The position numbers were made by a program, and so were the translations under genes. A stretch of 64,000 nt of DNA from contig CAMJZA010000003.1 in NCBI GenBank assembly GCA_946410085.1, positions 1 through 64,000 of the forward strand. The letters run 5' to 3'. How positions within the stretch are numbered: the stretch's first letter is position 1; every line of letters begins with the position of its first letter. The DNA comes from an uncultured Treponema sp. (GTDB lineage: Bacteria > Spirochaetota > Spirochaetia > Treponematales > Treponemataceae). Shown here piece after piece: positions 26,334 to 34,834 of this stretch. Under the pieces are notes generated by a model. It was not told the origin of the DNA. It did no database searches and was given only the letters and a program-made list of their open reading frames with translations.

Positions 26334-26714
26334 TCAAGAACTTGCCCTCATCTCCTCTTCTACGTCCGCAAGCGACATTCCTTTCTTGTGTACGAATTTA
26401 TCAGATTGTACGAATTGTGCGATGCTTGCCCTCTTTGCATCATCAACATACGTCCGGTTTATCAAATCCGTATGCTCAAGAGGTTTATCCATGGTCCAGT
26501 ATTTCATGTCGCCGATCCTAAGCACGCGGTAGTCGGAGTTTCCGTATTTCTCCGTATATCCTTGCTCCCGGAGTAAATATGCGAATTCGACCATCTGCCT
26601 TTGAATCTCCGGTCTCCACGCAAGGCAGGTGTATTCGTGCGGTGCATGGGGGTAGGTTTTTGCATATTGCCAGCGGAGAGAATTCACGAAACATTCGGCT
26701 TGCTCCAGTATCAT
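26334..26714 (-). CDS. Small hypothetical protein
   Basis: This 126-aa protein starts at 26714, where AAGGAG lies 7 nt upstream; an ATG nine codons earlier lacks such a site. It has no signal peptide. Features seen: AECFVNSLRWQYAKTYPHAP, RPEIQRQMVEFAYLLREQG, YRVLRIGDMKYWTMDKPLEH. The composition is cytosolic and moderately AT-rich. I recognise no domain; it may be a nucleotide-processing or phage-derived protein. The gene upstream on the same strand is broken. Confidence 0.6.
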   Translation of the reverse strand: MILEQAECFVNSLRWQYAKTYPHAPHEYTCLAWRPEIQRQMVEFAYLLREQGYTEKYGNSDYRVLRIGDMKYWTMDKPLEHTDLINRTYVDDAKRASIAQFVQSDKFVHKKGMSLADVEEEMRASS

Positions 26715-26792
26715 AGGCAGCTCCTTATTTTTTTGATTCACGATGTTATTATATCACGCAGCCGGTGTCATAGAGTGTTACCGTGAAAAAAA

Positions 26793-27459
26793 TTACGCGC
26801 GGGGCCTCACGATGTCGAACAGGCGGTCCCAGTCCAATATGCCCCCGGGAAAACCTGTCACGCTTTTGTCATAGGTGAGGTCAATGAGGCTCCGGTCTAT
26901 TATTTCCCCTTCCTTGTAGTTGTGATATACGAGCGGAAAACGCTTTATGACTTCCTGCCTGAATTCAGGGCAGAAATCATTCAGGTAATCACAGAGGAGC
27001 TGTTTCTTATCCCTGTTCGGATTGAACGCAATAGAAGGAACCTCGCCATACGAAAGTGTGTAATCGTCCGCCTTGTGCATCTGGGAGAGGTCCTCGTTCA
27101 GGTTGACGAATGTGTCGGGTTCAGGATAATCGAGGAATTTTTCCATGATGGCGCGGTACTGATGGTTGCGCTCAAGCTCGCGGGCAATCAGGACCATGAA
27201 GGCAGGGAGCATCTTGTACAGGGGATGCAGGTGCTCCATCGTCCCGGCAATGAGGCCGCCGTTTTTGTCGTAGGCCGCGACCGTCAGCTTCTCGCCCTTC
27301 AGGTATGCCCTGTAGGAGTACAGCCCACTTTCCAGCAGCTTGTTCTCCCTCCAGTCTTCGGGGGACATCCAGCTCAAGGAAGTATTCGTCCTTGGCCGGG
27401 CTTACCCAATAATCCCCGAACGGCTCCTCTTTGTCCGCATTTATAATGGAAGGAAGCAT
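26793..27459 (-). pseudogene. Frameshifted hypothetical gene
   Basis: Two frames on the minus strand make one protein. From 27459 it reads MLPSIINADKEEPFGDYWVS then PAKDEYFLELD. Sequence that fits then continues one frame over from about 27370 (MSPEDWRENKLLESGLYSYR onward) to the stop at 26793. The joined product would be ~220 aa, cytosolic, of unknown family (LDWDRLFDIVRPR at the end). A single-base change near 27365-27375 explains the break. Similarity continues poorly upstream (next entry). Confidence 0.65.
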
Positions 27460-27678
27460 GCTTGAAAAAAAGAACCATGGCTTCCCCTATCGGGCTGGCA
27501 GAGGGTCGTCGTCCCGTTGTATGACTGGTTGTTCGGGTGAACGTAGTACTGGGTCCCGTTGCTCAGGTGCTTGAAACCGAAGCCCTTGTAAATCTGCTTC
27601 TACTCCTTCTCCCGGTCAGTTTCAGGGAGCTTTTCCACGATGTCCGCAGCAAGCTTTATGCTAGCACAAAGCAGACCG
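27460..27678 (-). pseudogene. Decayed upstream coding remnant
   Basis: The minus strand reads KLAADIVEKLPETDREKE, a stop, then KQIYKGFGFKHLSNGTQYY and VHPNNQSYNGTTTLCQPDRG before losing frame at a seven-T run (27467-27473 region). The reading is protein-like, but no start was found. It may be the 5' part of the frameshifted gene at 26793-27459 or a separate phage-type fragment. Confidence 0.4.
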
Positions 27679-28494
27679 CTACGCAACCGTGAACACAGCC
27701 GGGAAGGTGGACGACAGGGGGCTTTTGCGGATATGCTGGCCGTTCACGTATTGCGTCACCACCCGGATGCGGTACTCAGAGCCCTTGTCAAGTTCCCCGG
27801 GGACAAGGCATTCGATGGCGGACGGCCTGTTGCGGAAGAGCTTCCCGGGCGCAAGCTTTACTGACCCGCCGGGATTCGTCACGCTGTCGAAGTAAAGGCC
27901 GACAGCATCGCTTCCGCCCTCAATGCGGAGCCGCCTGCCTTCGATGAAAAGGATATTCCCCCGGCTGAGCGTCCCGGTTTCCTGCCGCTGCGGTCCCGGG
28001 CCGTTCCCGCCAGTGCAATCCCTGCTGTCCCAGCCGGAGCCGATGTCACGGACGCGCAGGAGCTCGGGATGGCATGTGTTTCCCTGCCTGATGACGGTGT
28101 CCAGAGATTCCATCACCTTTTTCATGCCCTCGGACGGCCTGTAGCGGACCGTAAGCCGGTTCCTGTTCCTCCTGAAGCCTGACTGCTCGTTGTCAAAGCT
28201 GCCGCTGACTGCCGGGGAGAGTACCCCGAGCCCGAAGTCCACGGACATCCCGGAACTTATGCGCACCGCTATGGCGTTCATCACGGCATCCCAGTTCTTC
28301 TTCATGTAAGCGGCGTCAAAGCCGTCGTCGCCAGCGCGCAGGTCGTTGAAGATGTCATCTATCCTGAGCGTCCCCCTGTTGATGACGCGGGCAAAGAAGC
28401 TTTCCTCCCCGCGCATGCCGTTCGCGTACAATGCGATGGGAAGCTTGCCGGTCTTGGGCTCGGTATCCTCACCGCCGATGAATTCCTGTATCAT
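27679..28494 (-). CDS. Divergent HU-like/DUF4469 protein
   Basis: This 271-aa protein has the same layout as the two near-identical proteins at 1829 and 12470: an N-terminal HU-like region (PIALYANGMRGEESFFARVI, then KNWDAVMNAIAVRISSGMSV) and a C-terminal DUF4469 domain (GNILFIEGRRLRIEGG, then FRNRPSAIECLVPGELDKG). Sequence identity to them is low. The leader lacks the fold seen in the duplicated copies. Upstream on the same strand lies the 22-bp tandem array. Confidence 0.7.
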   Translation of the reverse strand: MIQEFIGGEDTEPKTGKLPIALYANGMRGEESFFARVINRGTLRIDDIFNDLRAGDDGFDAAYMKKNWDAVMNAIAVRISSGMSVDFGLGVLSPAVSGSFDNEQSGFRRNRNRLTVRYRPSEGMKKVMESLDTVIRQGNTCHPELLRVRDIGSGWDSRDCTGGNGPGPQRQETGTLSRGNILFIEGRRLRIEGGSDAVGLYFDSVTNPGGSVKLAPGKLFRNRPSAIECLVPGELDKGSEYRIRVVTQYVNGQHIRKSPLSSTFPAVFTVA

Positions 28495-28757
28495 ACATTT
28501 TCCTCCAAAGTAACAGTGGAAACAATATACAGCAAGGAGGATGAGTGAAAATGTAGTAAATTCTCACAACCCGTCCGGGTGCGGTCTTTCACTCGGGCGG
28601 TCGAGTTTTCTCACTCGGGCGCGTGGGACTCTTCACCCGTGCGCGTGCGAATTTTCACCCGTGCGGGTGAGGCATTTCACGCGGTCGGGTGAGCGCGTCG
28701 GAAGACAGGGAAGCAGAAAGCTTCGCCCCTTACACATAAACCCGTCATCATCGTAAT
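28495..28757. repeat. Degenerate 22-bp tandem array between divergent-copy DUF4469 gene and LacI gene
   Basis: TCAC-led units start at 28564, 28589, 28611, 28633, 28655 and 28677, with spacings 25, 22, 22, 22 and 22. The best units contain a dyad CACCCG-TG-CGGGTG (28656-28669). The consensus is about TTTTCACYCGKGCGSGTG. The array sits about 70-200 bp upstream of the DUF4469 start (28494, minus) and just after the LacI stop, so it could be stacked operators or a transcription-ending structure. No gene lies inside it. Confidence 0.75.
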
Positions 28758-29777
28758 TTAAAACCGTTCGGGAACGTTCCCGGCGCTCTCGCGCACGATA
28801 AGCTTTACGGGAACAACGACAGAATCCTGAAAGCCTGCTTCCGCCATCATGCGGCAAAGAAGTTCCACTGCTTTTACGGCCCTCGTTTCGTTGTCCTGTT
28901 GAACTGAACTAAGAGTGGGCGAGACCATGAGGCAGCGGGGACTTCCGTCAAAGCCGATTATGGAAATATCTCCCGGGATCCGAATGCCATTTCGCAAAAG
29001 AAAGCCCATAAGGTCAATGGCATAGTAGTCGGACACGGCGAAAACGGCGGTGTGTGCTTTTATAAAATCAAGCTGGGTCTGGTAGAATGCCAGCCGTCTT
29101 TCCGTTTCCATGGGGATTTTCAAAAAGTCGGCCCGAGCTCCAAAACCTTCGCAAAAGCCTTCATACCGGTCTTTGTCCATGCAAATTTCGTTGTCCGCAA
29201 TACACAGCGCTTTTCTATGCCCCTGTTCAAAAAGAAAGCGCCCTGCCTGCCGCCCTCCATCAAAGTCGTCAATCTTTACCATGCTTATCCGCGACTGTCC
29301 ATCAGCCGGAAAGCCGTCATATACGACAAAGGGAATTCGAATATGGTCGCGGAGCTTTTGGTATTCATCTTCACAAAAGCCGATGAGCATCATTCCTTCA
29401 AGATTCCATATTGTAGAGAACTTTACGATTTCCATAATGCCCGTCGCCTTTTTGAGCATCATAAAATACCCGGCGCGCTCTATCTCGTCATACAGGAAAT
29501 TGACCGCCGAGCTTATGAAGAAATCTTCAAGGACGTGGCCTTCATATTTTTTGTGATTGTTTATGACGACTGCGATAATCTTGGAATTGTTGCGGCCAAG
29601 AAGGGTTGATGCCATGTTGGGGATATAGCCGCGCTCTTCAAGCTTGCGTTCTACAAGGCGCACCGTCTTGTCAGAAATCTTTTTTGTCTTTCCATGCAGG
29701 ACGTTTGACACGGTAGCCGTACTCACATCAAGCTCCTGGGCTATGTCGATGATCCTGACTTTCTTCTCGTCCCACAT
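28758..29777 (-). CDS. LacI-family transcriptional regulator
   Basis: This 339-aa protein has an N-terminal LacI HTH (VRIIDIAQELDVSTATVSNV, residues ~7-30) with the hinge helix following (NMASTLLGRNN), and a periplasmic-binding-protein-like sensor domain (IIAVVINNHKKYEG; MMLIGFCEDEY; SIIGFDGSPRCLMVSPTLSS). It probably represses sugar-use genes in response to a sugar; no transporter or catabolic gene of that type is adjacent, and the next gene on this strand is a MATE exporter 119 bp upstream. The gene is complete. Confidence 0.9.
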   Translation of the reverse strand: MWDEKKVRIIDIAQELDVSTATVSNVLHGKTKKISDKTVRLVERKLEERGYIPNMASTLLGRNNSKIIAVVINNHKKYEGHVLEDFFISSAVNFLYDEIERAGYFMMLKKATGIMEIVKFSTIWNLEGMMLIGFCEDEYQKLRDHIRIPFVVYDGFPADGQSRISMVKIDDFDGGRQAGRFLFEQGHRKALCIADNEICMDKDRYEGFCEGFGARADFLKIPMETERRLAFYQTQLDFIKAHTAVFAVSDYYAIDLMGFLLRNGIRIPGDISIIGFDGSPRCLMVSPTLSSVQQDNETRAVKAVELLCRMMAEAGFQDSVVVPVKLIVRESAGNVPERF

Positions 29778-29896
29778 TGAAACGCAGTGTATCTTAAAAA
29801 GGCAAAAGATTCAATCGGTCATTGGTCTGCCGGCCGACAGCCGATTGTCCGCCCGGCATTGCATGGCCGCCGGCACCGCTGTGGCCGCCGGCTCCG

Positions 29897-31216
29897 CTAT
29901 TCAATCGTGTTCATCCACTTCCTGCTCCGGAACATGAATATCGTGATGACAAGCCTTACGAGCTCTTCTTGTGAAAGGATGAAGTAGACCCATACGATGG
30001 GAAGCCGCAGTACAAGTCCTGTAAAAAGTCCTAGCGGAACACCGACGAGCCAAGTTCCCAGCATGTCTATTATCATGATGTATTTTGTCCTTCCTCCGCT
30101 CCGTATGATGCCTCCACCAAGAATCATGTTTGCGACCTTTGCCGGGGCGAGCACTGCGAATGCGACAAGGAGTCCTGCTCCTATGTTCCGTACCTCGCCG
30201 CTCACATTATAAAAACCTGTGTAAATCCGGGCAGAAAAGAAAAGCGCGAGGGACAGGACCAGCGACCCTATGAATCCGTATAGGCACAGTTTTTTTGATT
30301 CCCCGTATGCCCGCTCAAAATCCTTTTCTCCCAGCCGCTTGCCGATGAGGATTCCTGCGGCTTGGGCAAGCCCTGAGAGCGCCCCGATGAACAGCCCCTG
30401 CACCGGTCCTGTAAGCGACATCCCTGCAAGGGCATCCGTTCCGATATGGCCGTACACGAAGGTGTTCACATTCTGTCCGAGCGTCCACAGGAATTCGTTC
30501 ATTACGATTGGAAGCAGTATGACGGCATACTGTTTTGTCTCGGAGGCCGTCATGCTGAAGTTGAAACGGAACTGGACCAGTTTCTTGTGGACAAGCAGCA
30601 TGAGAAGAAGGTTTGCCGTTTGTGAAACAACGCTTGCGATTGCCGCCCCCTGTATTCCCATGGCTGCAAAACCAAGATGGCCAAAGATAAGCACATAATT
30701 CAAGGCCGTGTTGATGACGGCGCAGGCTGCGCTTATGTAGAGCGGGTATTCCGAGTGGTCCTTGCATCTGATTTGTACGGCAAGGATTGTCGCAATACTG
30801 GAAAGAGGGTGGACAATCGATATGATTCTGATGTAGCTGGAAGCGGAACTGATGACGGAAGCGTCATTTGTAAAAATCTGTGCGCATCCAGCGGGAAATG
30901 CAAAGCACAGGAGGAATGTCAGCAGTGCAATAAAAAAAGCGACGCAGAGGTTCAACGTCATGCTGGTGTTGATTTTTTCTTCGTCCTTCTTGCCCATGTA
31001 CTGGCTGACCATGATTCCCGTCACGGTTGCAACGGCCCCGCACACGAATGAAAAAACAAAGCCGGGCTTCCCGCCGATTTCCACGGCAGCGACGGCTGTC
31101 TCTCCCAGCTGCCCCACCATGAGCTGGTCTATGATGGAAAAAGACGACTGCAACATGGACTGCAACGCCACGGGGACTGCAATGCCCATCGCCTGCTTGA
31201 AAAAGCCATCTTTCAT
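29897..31216 (-). CDS. MATE-family multidrug/Na+ exporter
   Basis: This 439-aa protein is typical of the family, with 12 predicted membrane segments in two MatE repeats. The start at 31216 lies behind GGAGG; further upstream codons are not protein-like. Seen: FFKQAMGIAVPVALQSMLQS, QLMVGQLGETAVAAV, GIMVSQYMGKKDEEKI, and in the second half MNEFLWTLGQNVNTFVYGHIG. It exports cationic drugs or metabolites in exchange for Na+ or H+. Paired dyads upstream (31279-31316) suggest repression by a regulator; the LacI gene 119 bp downstream is one candidate. Confidence 0.9.
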   Translation of the reverse strand: MKDGFFKQAMGIAVPVALQSMLQSSFSIIDQLMVGQLGETAVAAVEIGGKPGFVFSFVCGAVATVTGIMVSQYMGKKDEEKINTSMTLNLCVAFFIALLTFLLCFAFPAGCAQIFTNDASVISSASSYIRIISIVHPLSSIATILAVQIRCKDHSEYPLYISAACAVINTALNYVLIFGHLGFAAMGIQGAAIASVVSQTANLLLMLLVHKKLVQFRFNFSMTASETKQYAVILLPIVMNEFLWTLGQNVNTFVYGHIGTDALAGMSLTGPVQGLFIGALSGLAQAAGILIGKRLGEKDFERAYGESKKLCLYGFIGSLVLSLALFFSARIYTGFYNVSGEVRNIGAGLLVAFAVLAPAKVANMILGGGIIRSGGRTKYIMIIDMLGTWLVGVPLGLFTGLVLRLPIVWVYFILSQEELVRLVITIFMFRSRKWMNTIE

Positions 31217-31278
31217 TTTTGTCCTCCACAGTGTTTGTTTCCTTTTCATAGTAGTCTGGAGGGAGGGATATGGCAAGC

Positions 31279-31316
31279 GGTTAATGGCGTAACCTATGTG
31301 GTTAATGACGTAACCT
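31279..31316. promoter_or_regulatory. Two 17-bp operator-like direct repeats upstream of MATE gene
   Basis: GGTTAATGGCGTAACCT (31279-31295) and GGTTAATGACGTAACCT (31300-31316) differ at one base and are spaced 21 bp apart, two helical turns. Each is a dyad GGTTA-N6-TAACC. They lie 63-100 bp upstream of the MATE start codon. Confidence 0.7.
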
Positions 31317-31368
31317 GTCTCCTGGTCGGTTATGAGAGCTTTGACGGCAGCCGCAGCCTTGCGGCCCC

Positions 31369-32172
31369 TCATGCCCCCGCACTCCCGTAATGCCTGAGCC
31401 CGCACTTCCAGAACGAGCAGGCGGCGATTCCGGCTATGGCTGCAACGAGGGGCGGGGCATAGCACAATGCCGGGTGGCCCGTGCTTTTGCCAAGCAGGAG
31501 GGCGACCGGGTAGTAGCCGGTGAAGGCATAGGGGACGATGAAGGTCAGGACTGCCTGCATTCCCCTGGAGTAAATCGGCAGCGGGTAGTCCGTGTAGTTC
31601 TTGAGCCCGTAGTTGTTGTCCGTCAGGAGCGAGACGATTTCCTCGCTCTTTATGGTCCAGAAGCTCACCGTGCCCGTAAAAACCGTGACGGCGGAAAATA
31701 TCACGAAGGCGGAGAGCATGTTCAGCGCATAGAGCAGCAGCGACGGCAGGCTCCAGGCAATCTGCAGTCTTTCCATGCTGTAAAGCCAGAAGCCCAGCGA
31801 AAAGACGAGGCGGGGTATGAAGGTGTACTGGAACTGCTGCAGGACCATATACAGGAGGGGCGGCAGGGGCCGGGTCAGGTACAGGTCAAATTTCCCCGTC
31901 CGCACAAGCTCGCCCATGTCCTTCATCGGACTCCAGAAGAAAAAGCAGCTGAAGCTGTAGCTGACCCAGCTTGTCGTGAACATGAAGAGGACCTCATATT
32001 TGTTCCATCCGGCGATGCTCCCGAAGTTGTGGAAGATGACCGTGAAGCCCGCGAAGTACACGCCGATGAGGATCGTGTTGGCGACCAGCTCGAACAGGAG
32101 CGCGCCGTGGTAGGCCATCTTCCCCTTCACGTATATCACGGTGAAATGGCGGTATATTTTGAACAGGTTCAT
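31369..32172 (-). CDS. ABC-2 type exporter permease (subunit 2)
   Basis: This 267-aa protein starts at the ATG at 32172 (MNLFKIYRHFTVIYVKG), which lies two bases after the stop of the other permease. It has six hydrophobic segments. Conserved features include FWSPMKDMGELVRTGKFDLY and LTRPLPPLLYMVLQQFQY, the signature of the paired ABC-2 permeases (DUF990/ABC2_membrane_6 type) encoded with one ATPase. It would form a heterodimeric membrane channel with the product at 32175-32972. The substrate is unknown; relatives export drugs, lipids or peptides. Confidence 0.85.
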   Translation of the reverse strand: MNLFKIYRHFTVIYVKGKMAYHGALLFELVANTILIGVYFAGFTVIFHNFGSIAGWNKYEVLFMFTTSWVSYSFSCFFFWSPMKDMGELVRTGKFDLYLTRPLPPLLYMVLQQFQYTFIPRLVFSLGFWLYSMERLQIAWSLPSLLLYALNMLSAFVIFSAVTVFTGTVSFWTIKSEEIVSLLTDNNYGLKNYTDYPLPIYSRGMQAVLTFIVPYAFTGYYPVALLLGKSTGHPALCYAPPLVAAIAGIAACSFWKCGLRHYGSAGA

Positions 32173-32174
32173 GC

Positions 32175-32972
32175 TCAGCCTCCCTGGACGACGAGTTTCT
32201 TTGTCCCGGTTTTCCACGTCACTTTCATCAGGATGAACAGAAAAGCGAGCCAGAAGACCTGCACCGAAAGTTTCCCGGCGATGCGCTTCCCGTCCATTGG
32301 AAGCGTGATGATGCTCACGGGAATCTCGTAGATTGCCCTGAACGGGAGGAATGCGTTCAGCTTCCTGAGCGCGTCCGGGAACATCGCGGCGGGAATCCAC
32401 GAGCCGGAAAGGAGCTTGTAGACTGCGCCCAGGAGCATGTTCAGCGGCCAGGTCACGATGAGCCAGAAGGCCATGAGCCCGAGTATCAGCGAATACAAAA
32501 ACTGTATCAGATACGCGAGCAGCACGGAAGCAAGGGCGAACGGCAGCTGCGCGGGACAGCACAGGGGCTGCCCGAAAAAGAGCGCGGAAATGACCGCGAG
32601 GGGTATGCCGTAGAGCAAGAGCCGTACCGCGCTCTTACCGGCGTGCCTTGCGAATACCATCGCGCCGAAGCCGATGGGCCGGATGAGCTGCACGGCGATG
32701 TCCCCGCTCTGAATCTGACTGTTTATCCACTGCACCGCGTCGCACTCGATGAACGTGGAGATAATCGTCGCCACAATCACATAGCGGAGCGTGTCCTCCC
32801 TGCCCATCGCAAGGCCCGCATGTGCCTGAGAGGAGAAGAGCGCGGTCCACAGGCAGAACTGCATGTATAGGTATACTATCCGGGAGAGGAATGTCGCCCA
32901 GACAGAGCTCCGGTAGGCGAGGTGCTCCTTTATTCCGATACGCATATAGTCAAGATACTTCCGCACAGGCAT
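32175..32972 (-). CDS. ABC-2 type exporter permease (subunit 1)
   Basis: This 265-aa protein starts at MPVRKYLDYMRIGIKEHLAY (32972), overlapping the ATPase gene by 23 bp. It has six membrane segments and the family stretches SQIQSGDIAVQLIRPIGFGA and MFPDALRKLNAFLPFRAIYE. It pairs with the downstream permease; the short overlap and tight spacing argue for one mRNA and a fixed complex. Confidence 0.85.
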   Translation of the reverse strand: MPVRKYLDYMRIGIKEHLAYRSSVWATFLSRIVYLYMQFCLWTALFSSQAHAGLAMGREDTLRYVIVATIISTFIECDAVQWINSQIQSGDIAVQLIRPIGFGAMVFARHAGKSAVRLLLYGIPLAVISALFFGQPLCCPAQLPFALASVLLAYLIQFLYSLILGLMAFWLIVTWPLNMLLGAVYKLLSGSWIPAAMFPDALRKLNAFLPFRAIYEIPVSIITLPMDGKRIAGKLSVQVFWLAFLFILMKVTWKTGTKKLVVQGG

Positions 32973-33732
32973 CCTCCTCTGGCCCTGCCATTCCGTTCTG
33001 GTAAATCTGCTTGATGATGTCCTCAAGGTCCGTCGTCCGGTAGCGCTCCTTCAGGGCGCAGAGGGTCCCGTCGTACAGCAGGATGCCTTTGTCGACAATC
33101 AGCATTTTCTCGCACAGGGTTTCGATGTCGGAAACGTCGTGGGTCGTGAGGATGACCGTCGTGTGCCGCTCGCGGTTCACCGCGAGGATGAAATTCCGTA
33201 TCCGCTCCTTGGAAAGCACGTCAATGCCGATCGTCGGCTCGTCAAGGAAGAGGACGTCGGGATTGTGCAGGAGCGAGGCGGCGAGGTCAGCCTTCATCCG
33301 CTGGCCCAGGCTCAAAAGGCGGGGCGGCTGCCCGATGAACTCGTCAAGCCCGAGTATGTCCGAGAAGAGCTCCATGTTCTTCCGGTACACCGCGTCGGGA
33401 ACGCCGTACATGTCCTTGAAGAGGCGCAGCGTGTCCAGCACGGGGATGTCCCAGCAGAGGACGCTCTTCTGCCCGAAGACGATTCCGATTTTGAGCATGA
33501 TTCTCCTGCGGTCCCTGGGATAGCTCATGCCGTTTATGGAAACGCAGCCCGCGTCCGGGGTCAGGATGCCCGTGAGCATCTTTATCGTCGTGGACTTGCC
33601 CGCCCCGTTCGGGCCGACGAATCCGACGATTTCCCCGTCTGGTATCGTGAATGAAATGCCGTTCACGGCGGTCTTGTAGACCTTCCGCCTCAGCCTGTAG
33701 TTTTTGGTCAAGTTGCTTGCAGTCACGCTCAT
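32950..33732 (-). CDS. ABC transporter ATP-binding protein
   Basis: This 260-aa ATPase has Walker A GFVGPNGAGKSTTIKML (~37-53), a Q-loop FGQKSV, signature LLSLGQRMKADLA, Walker B VLFLDEPTIGID, and the switch His in TTHDVSD. It powers the exporter formed with the two downstream permeases and is first in their operon. The operon is divergent from a LysR gene across a 142-bp gap with two dyads. Confidence 0.9.
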   Translation of the reverse strand: MSVTASNLTKNYRLRRKVYKTAVNGISFTIPDGEIVGFVGPNGAGKSTTIKMLTGILTPDAGCVSINGMSYPRDRRRIMLKIGIVFGQKSVLCWDIPVLDTLRLFKDMYGVPDAVYRKNMELFSDILGLDEFIGQPPRLLSLGQRMKADLAASLLHNPDVLFLDEPTIGIDVLSKERIRNFILAVNRERHTTVILTTHDVSDIETLCEKMLIVDKGILLYDGTLCALKERYRTTDLEDIIKQIYQNGMAGPEEDACAEVS

Positions 33733-33786
33733 ACGTCTTGAAGTTCCCCTTTGTTTCCTGTATGATAGCGGGCGAAGGGCGATTAG

Positions 33787-33828
33787 TCAAATTGAAAGAT
33801 TTGAACTGAATCATCATAAATTTTGATG
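33787..33828. promoter_or_regulatory. Two dyads between divergent ABC and LysR genes
   Basis: TCAAAT-N6-ATTTGA (33787-33804) and CATCA-N7-TGATG (33812-33828) lie between the divergent starts at 33732 and 33875. LysR regulators bind T-N11-A dyads in such gaps; the first matches T-N10-A-type spacing only loosely. Control of the exporter by this LysR protein is inferred. Confidence 0.5.
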
Positions 33829-33874
33829 GTACATAACGGATGCGGCACGGCGGATTTGCCGGCAGGAGGCAGGC

Positions 33875-34759
33875 GTGAATATTTTCCAGTTAGAGACCTT
33901 CCTTAAGATTGCGGAGACAAAGAGCTTCACGGCAGCCGGGAACATCCTGGGCTACGCGCAGTCAACGGTGACGACCCAGATCAAGCAGCTGGAGGACGAG
34001 CTCGGCTGCCTCCTCTTTGAGCGGCTGGGGAAGTCCATCGTGCTGACGGCGGAAGGCGAGAAGCTGTGCGTCTACGCGGAAAAGATGCTCCAGCTCAAGC
34101 GGGAAATCTTTCTGGAAGTCCCCTCATCCGGGGAGCCTTCTGGAATCATAAAGCTCGGTGTCTCGGAATCATTGTGCTACGACAGGTTCCCGAAGCTGCT
34201 CCTGAAATACCGGAAGAGATACCCCAAGGTGGATATCCAGATTCAGTTCATCACCCATGAGGCGATTCCCGCCATGCTCAAAAACGGCGCGCTCGACCTG
34301 GTGTATACGCTCAACCCGCTCATAGAGAACCCGGAGCTGACCCTCCTTGAGAAAAAGCGGGAGTTCCTCGCCTTCTTCGCAAGCCCCGCCCACCCGCTCG
34401 CCGGAAAAAGCGGCGTTGCCGAAAAGGACCTGCAGGGCGTGCCGCTCCTTCTGACCTCGCACAGCTGCAGCTTCCGCGCGATGCTTTTGGAGGACCTGAA
34501 AAAACATGCGGTCGTCCCCTCCGTCGCGCTGGAAACGAGCAGCAAGGAAATATTGAAGCAGTTCGCGGCGAACCAGCTCGGGGTCGCCTTCATGCCGGAA
34601 ATGGCCGCCCGTGCGGAGCTGAAGGCGCGGAAGCTGGTACAGCTTGCCTGGAAGGGGGCTGACTTTCCGATTTACTCGCAGCTGCTGGTTTACAAGGGCA
34701 AGAGCCTCAGCAAGGCTATCGACGCGCTCGTGAAGATGCTGGCAGGCGGGAAGGACTGA
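33875..34759 (+). CDS. LysR-family transcriptional regulator
   Basis: This 294-aa protein has an N-terminal winged HTH (MNIFQLETFLKIAETKSFTA, then GNILGYAQSTVTTQIKQLE, residues ~1-60) and a LysR substrate-binding domain (GIIKLGVSESLCYDRFPKLL, then FAANQLGVAFMPEMAARAEL). It is complete. It is divergent from the ABC exporter operon, the usual position for a regulator of the neighbour. The effector is unknown. Confidence 0.9.
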   Translation: MNIFQLETFLKIAETKSFTAAGNILGYAQSTVTTQIKQLEDELGCLLFERLGKSIVLTAEGEKLCVYAEKMLQLKREIFLEVPSSGEPSGIIKLGVSESLCYDRFPKLLLKYRKRYPKVDIQIQFITHEAIPAMLKNGALDLVYTLNPLIENPELTLLEKKREFLAFFASPAHPLAGKSGVAEKDLQGVPLLLTSHSCSFRAMLLEDLKKHAVVPSVALETSSKEILKQFAANQLGVAFMPEMAARAELKARKLVQLAWKGADFPIYSQLLVYKGKSLSKAIDALVKMLAGGKD

Positions 34760-34770
34760 CACGGGAAGGC

Positions 34771-34832
34771 CGGGGCAATGCAGAAGCGCTTCCGCACTGC
34801 CCAAGGCCTGCGGTCCCGCAGCCCTTGCCCCG
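34771..34832. terminator. Inverted repeat between convergent LysR and macro-domain genes
   Basis: CGGGGCAA (34771-34778) and TTGCCCCG (34825-34832) flank smaller stems such as GCAGAAGCG/CGCTTCCGC-like pairing. The position between convergent stops suggests a shared transcript-end structure. No U-run is visible. Confidence 0.4.
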
Positions 34833-34834
34833 CT

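Noticed and set aside
28564-28698. 22-bp array as a CRISPR
   Set aside because: Units abut with no unique spacers, are GC-rich and degenerate, and no cas genes are present. The 46317-46431 array is rejected for the same reason.
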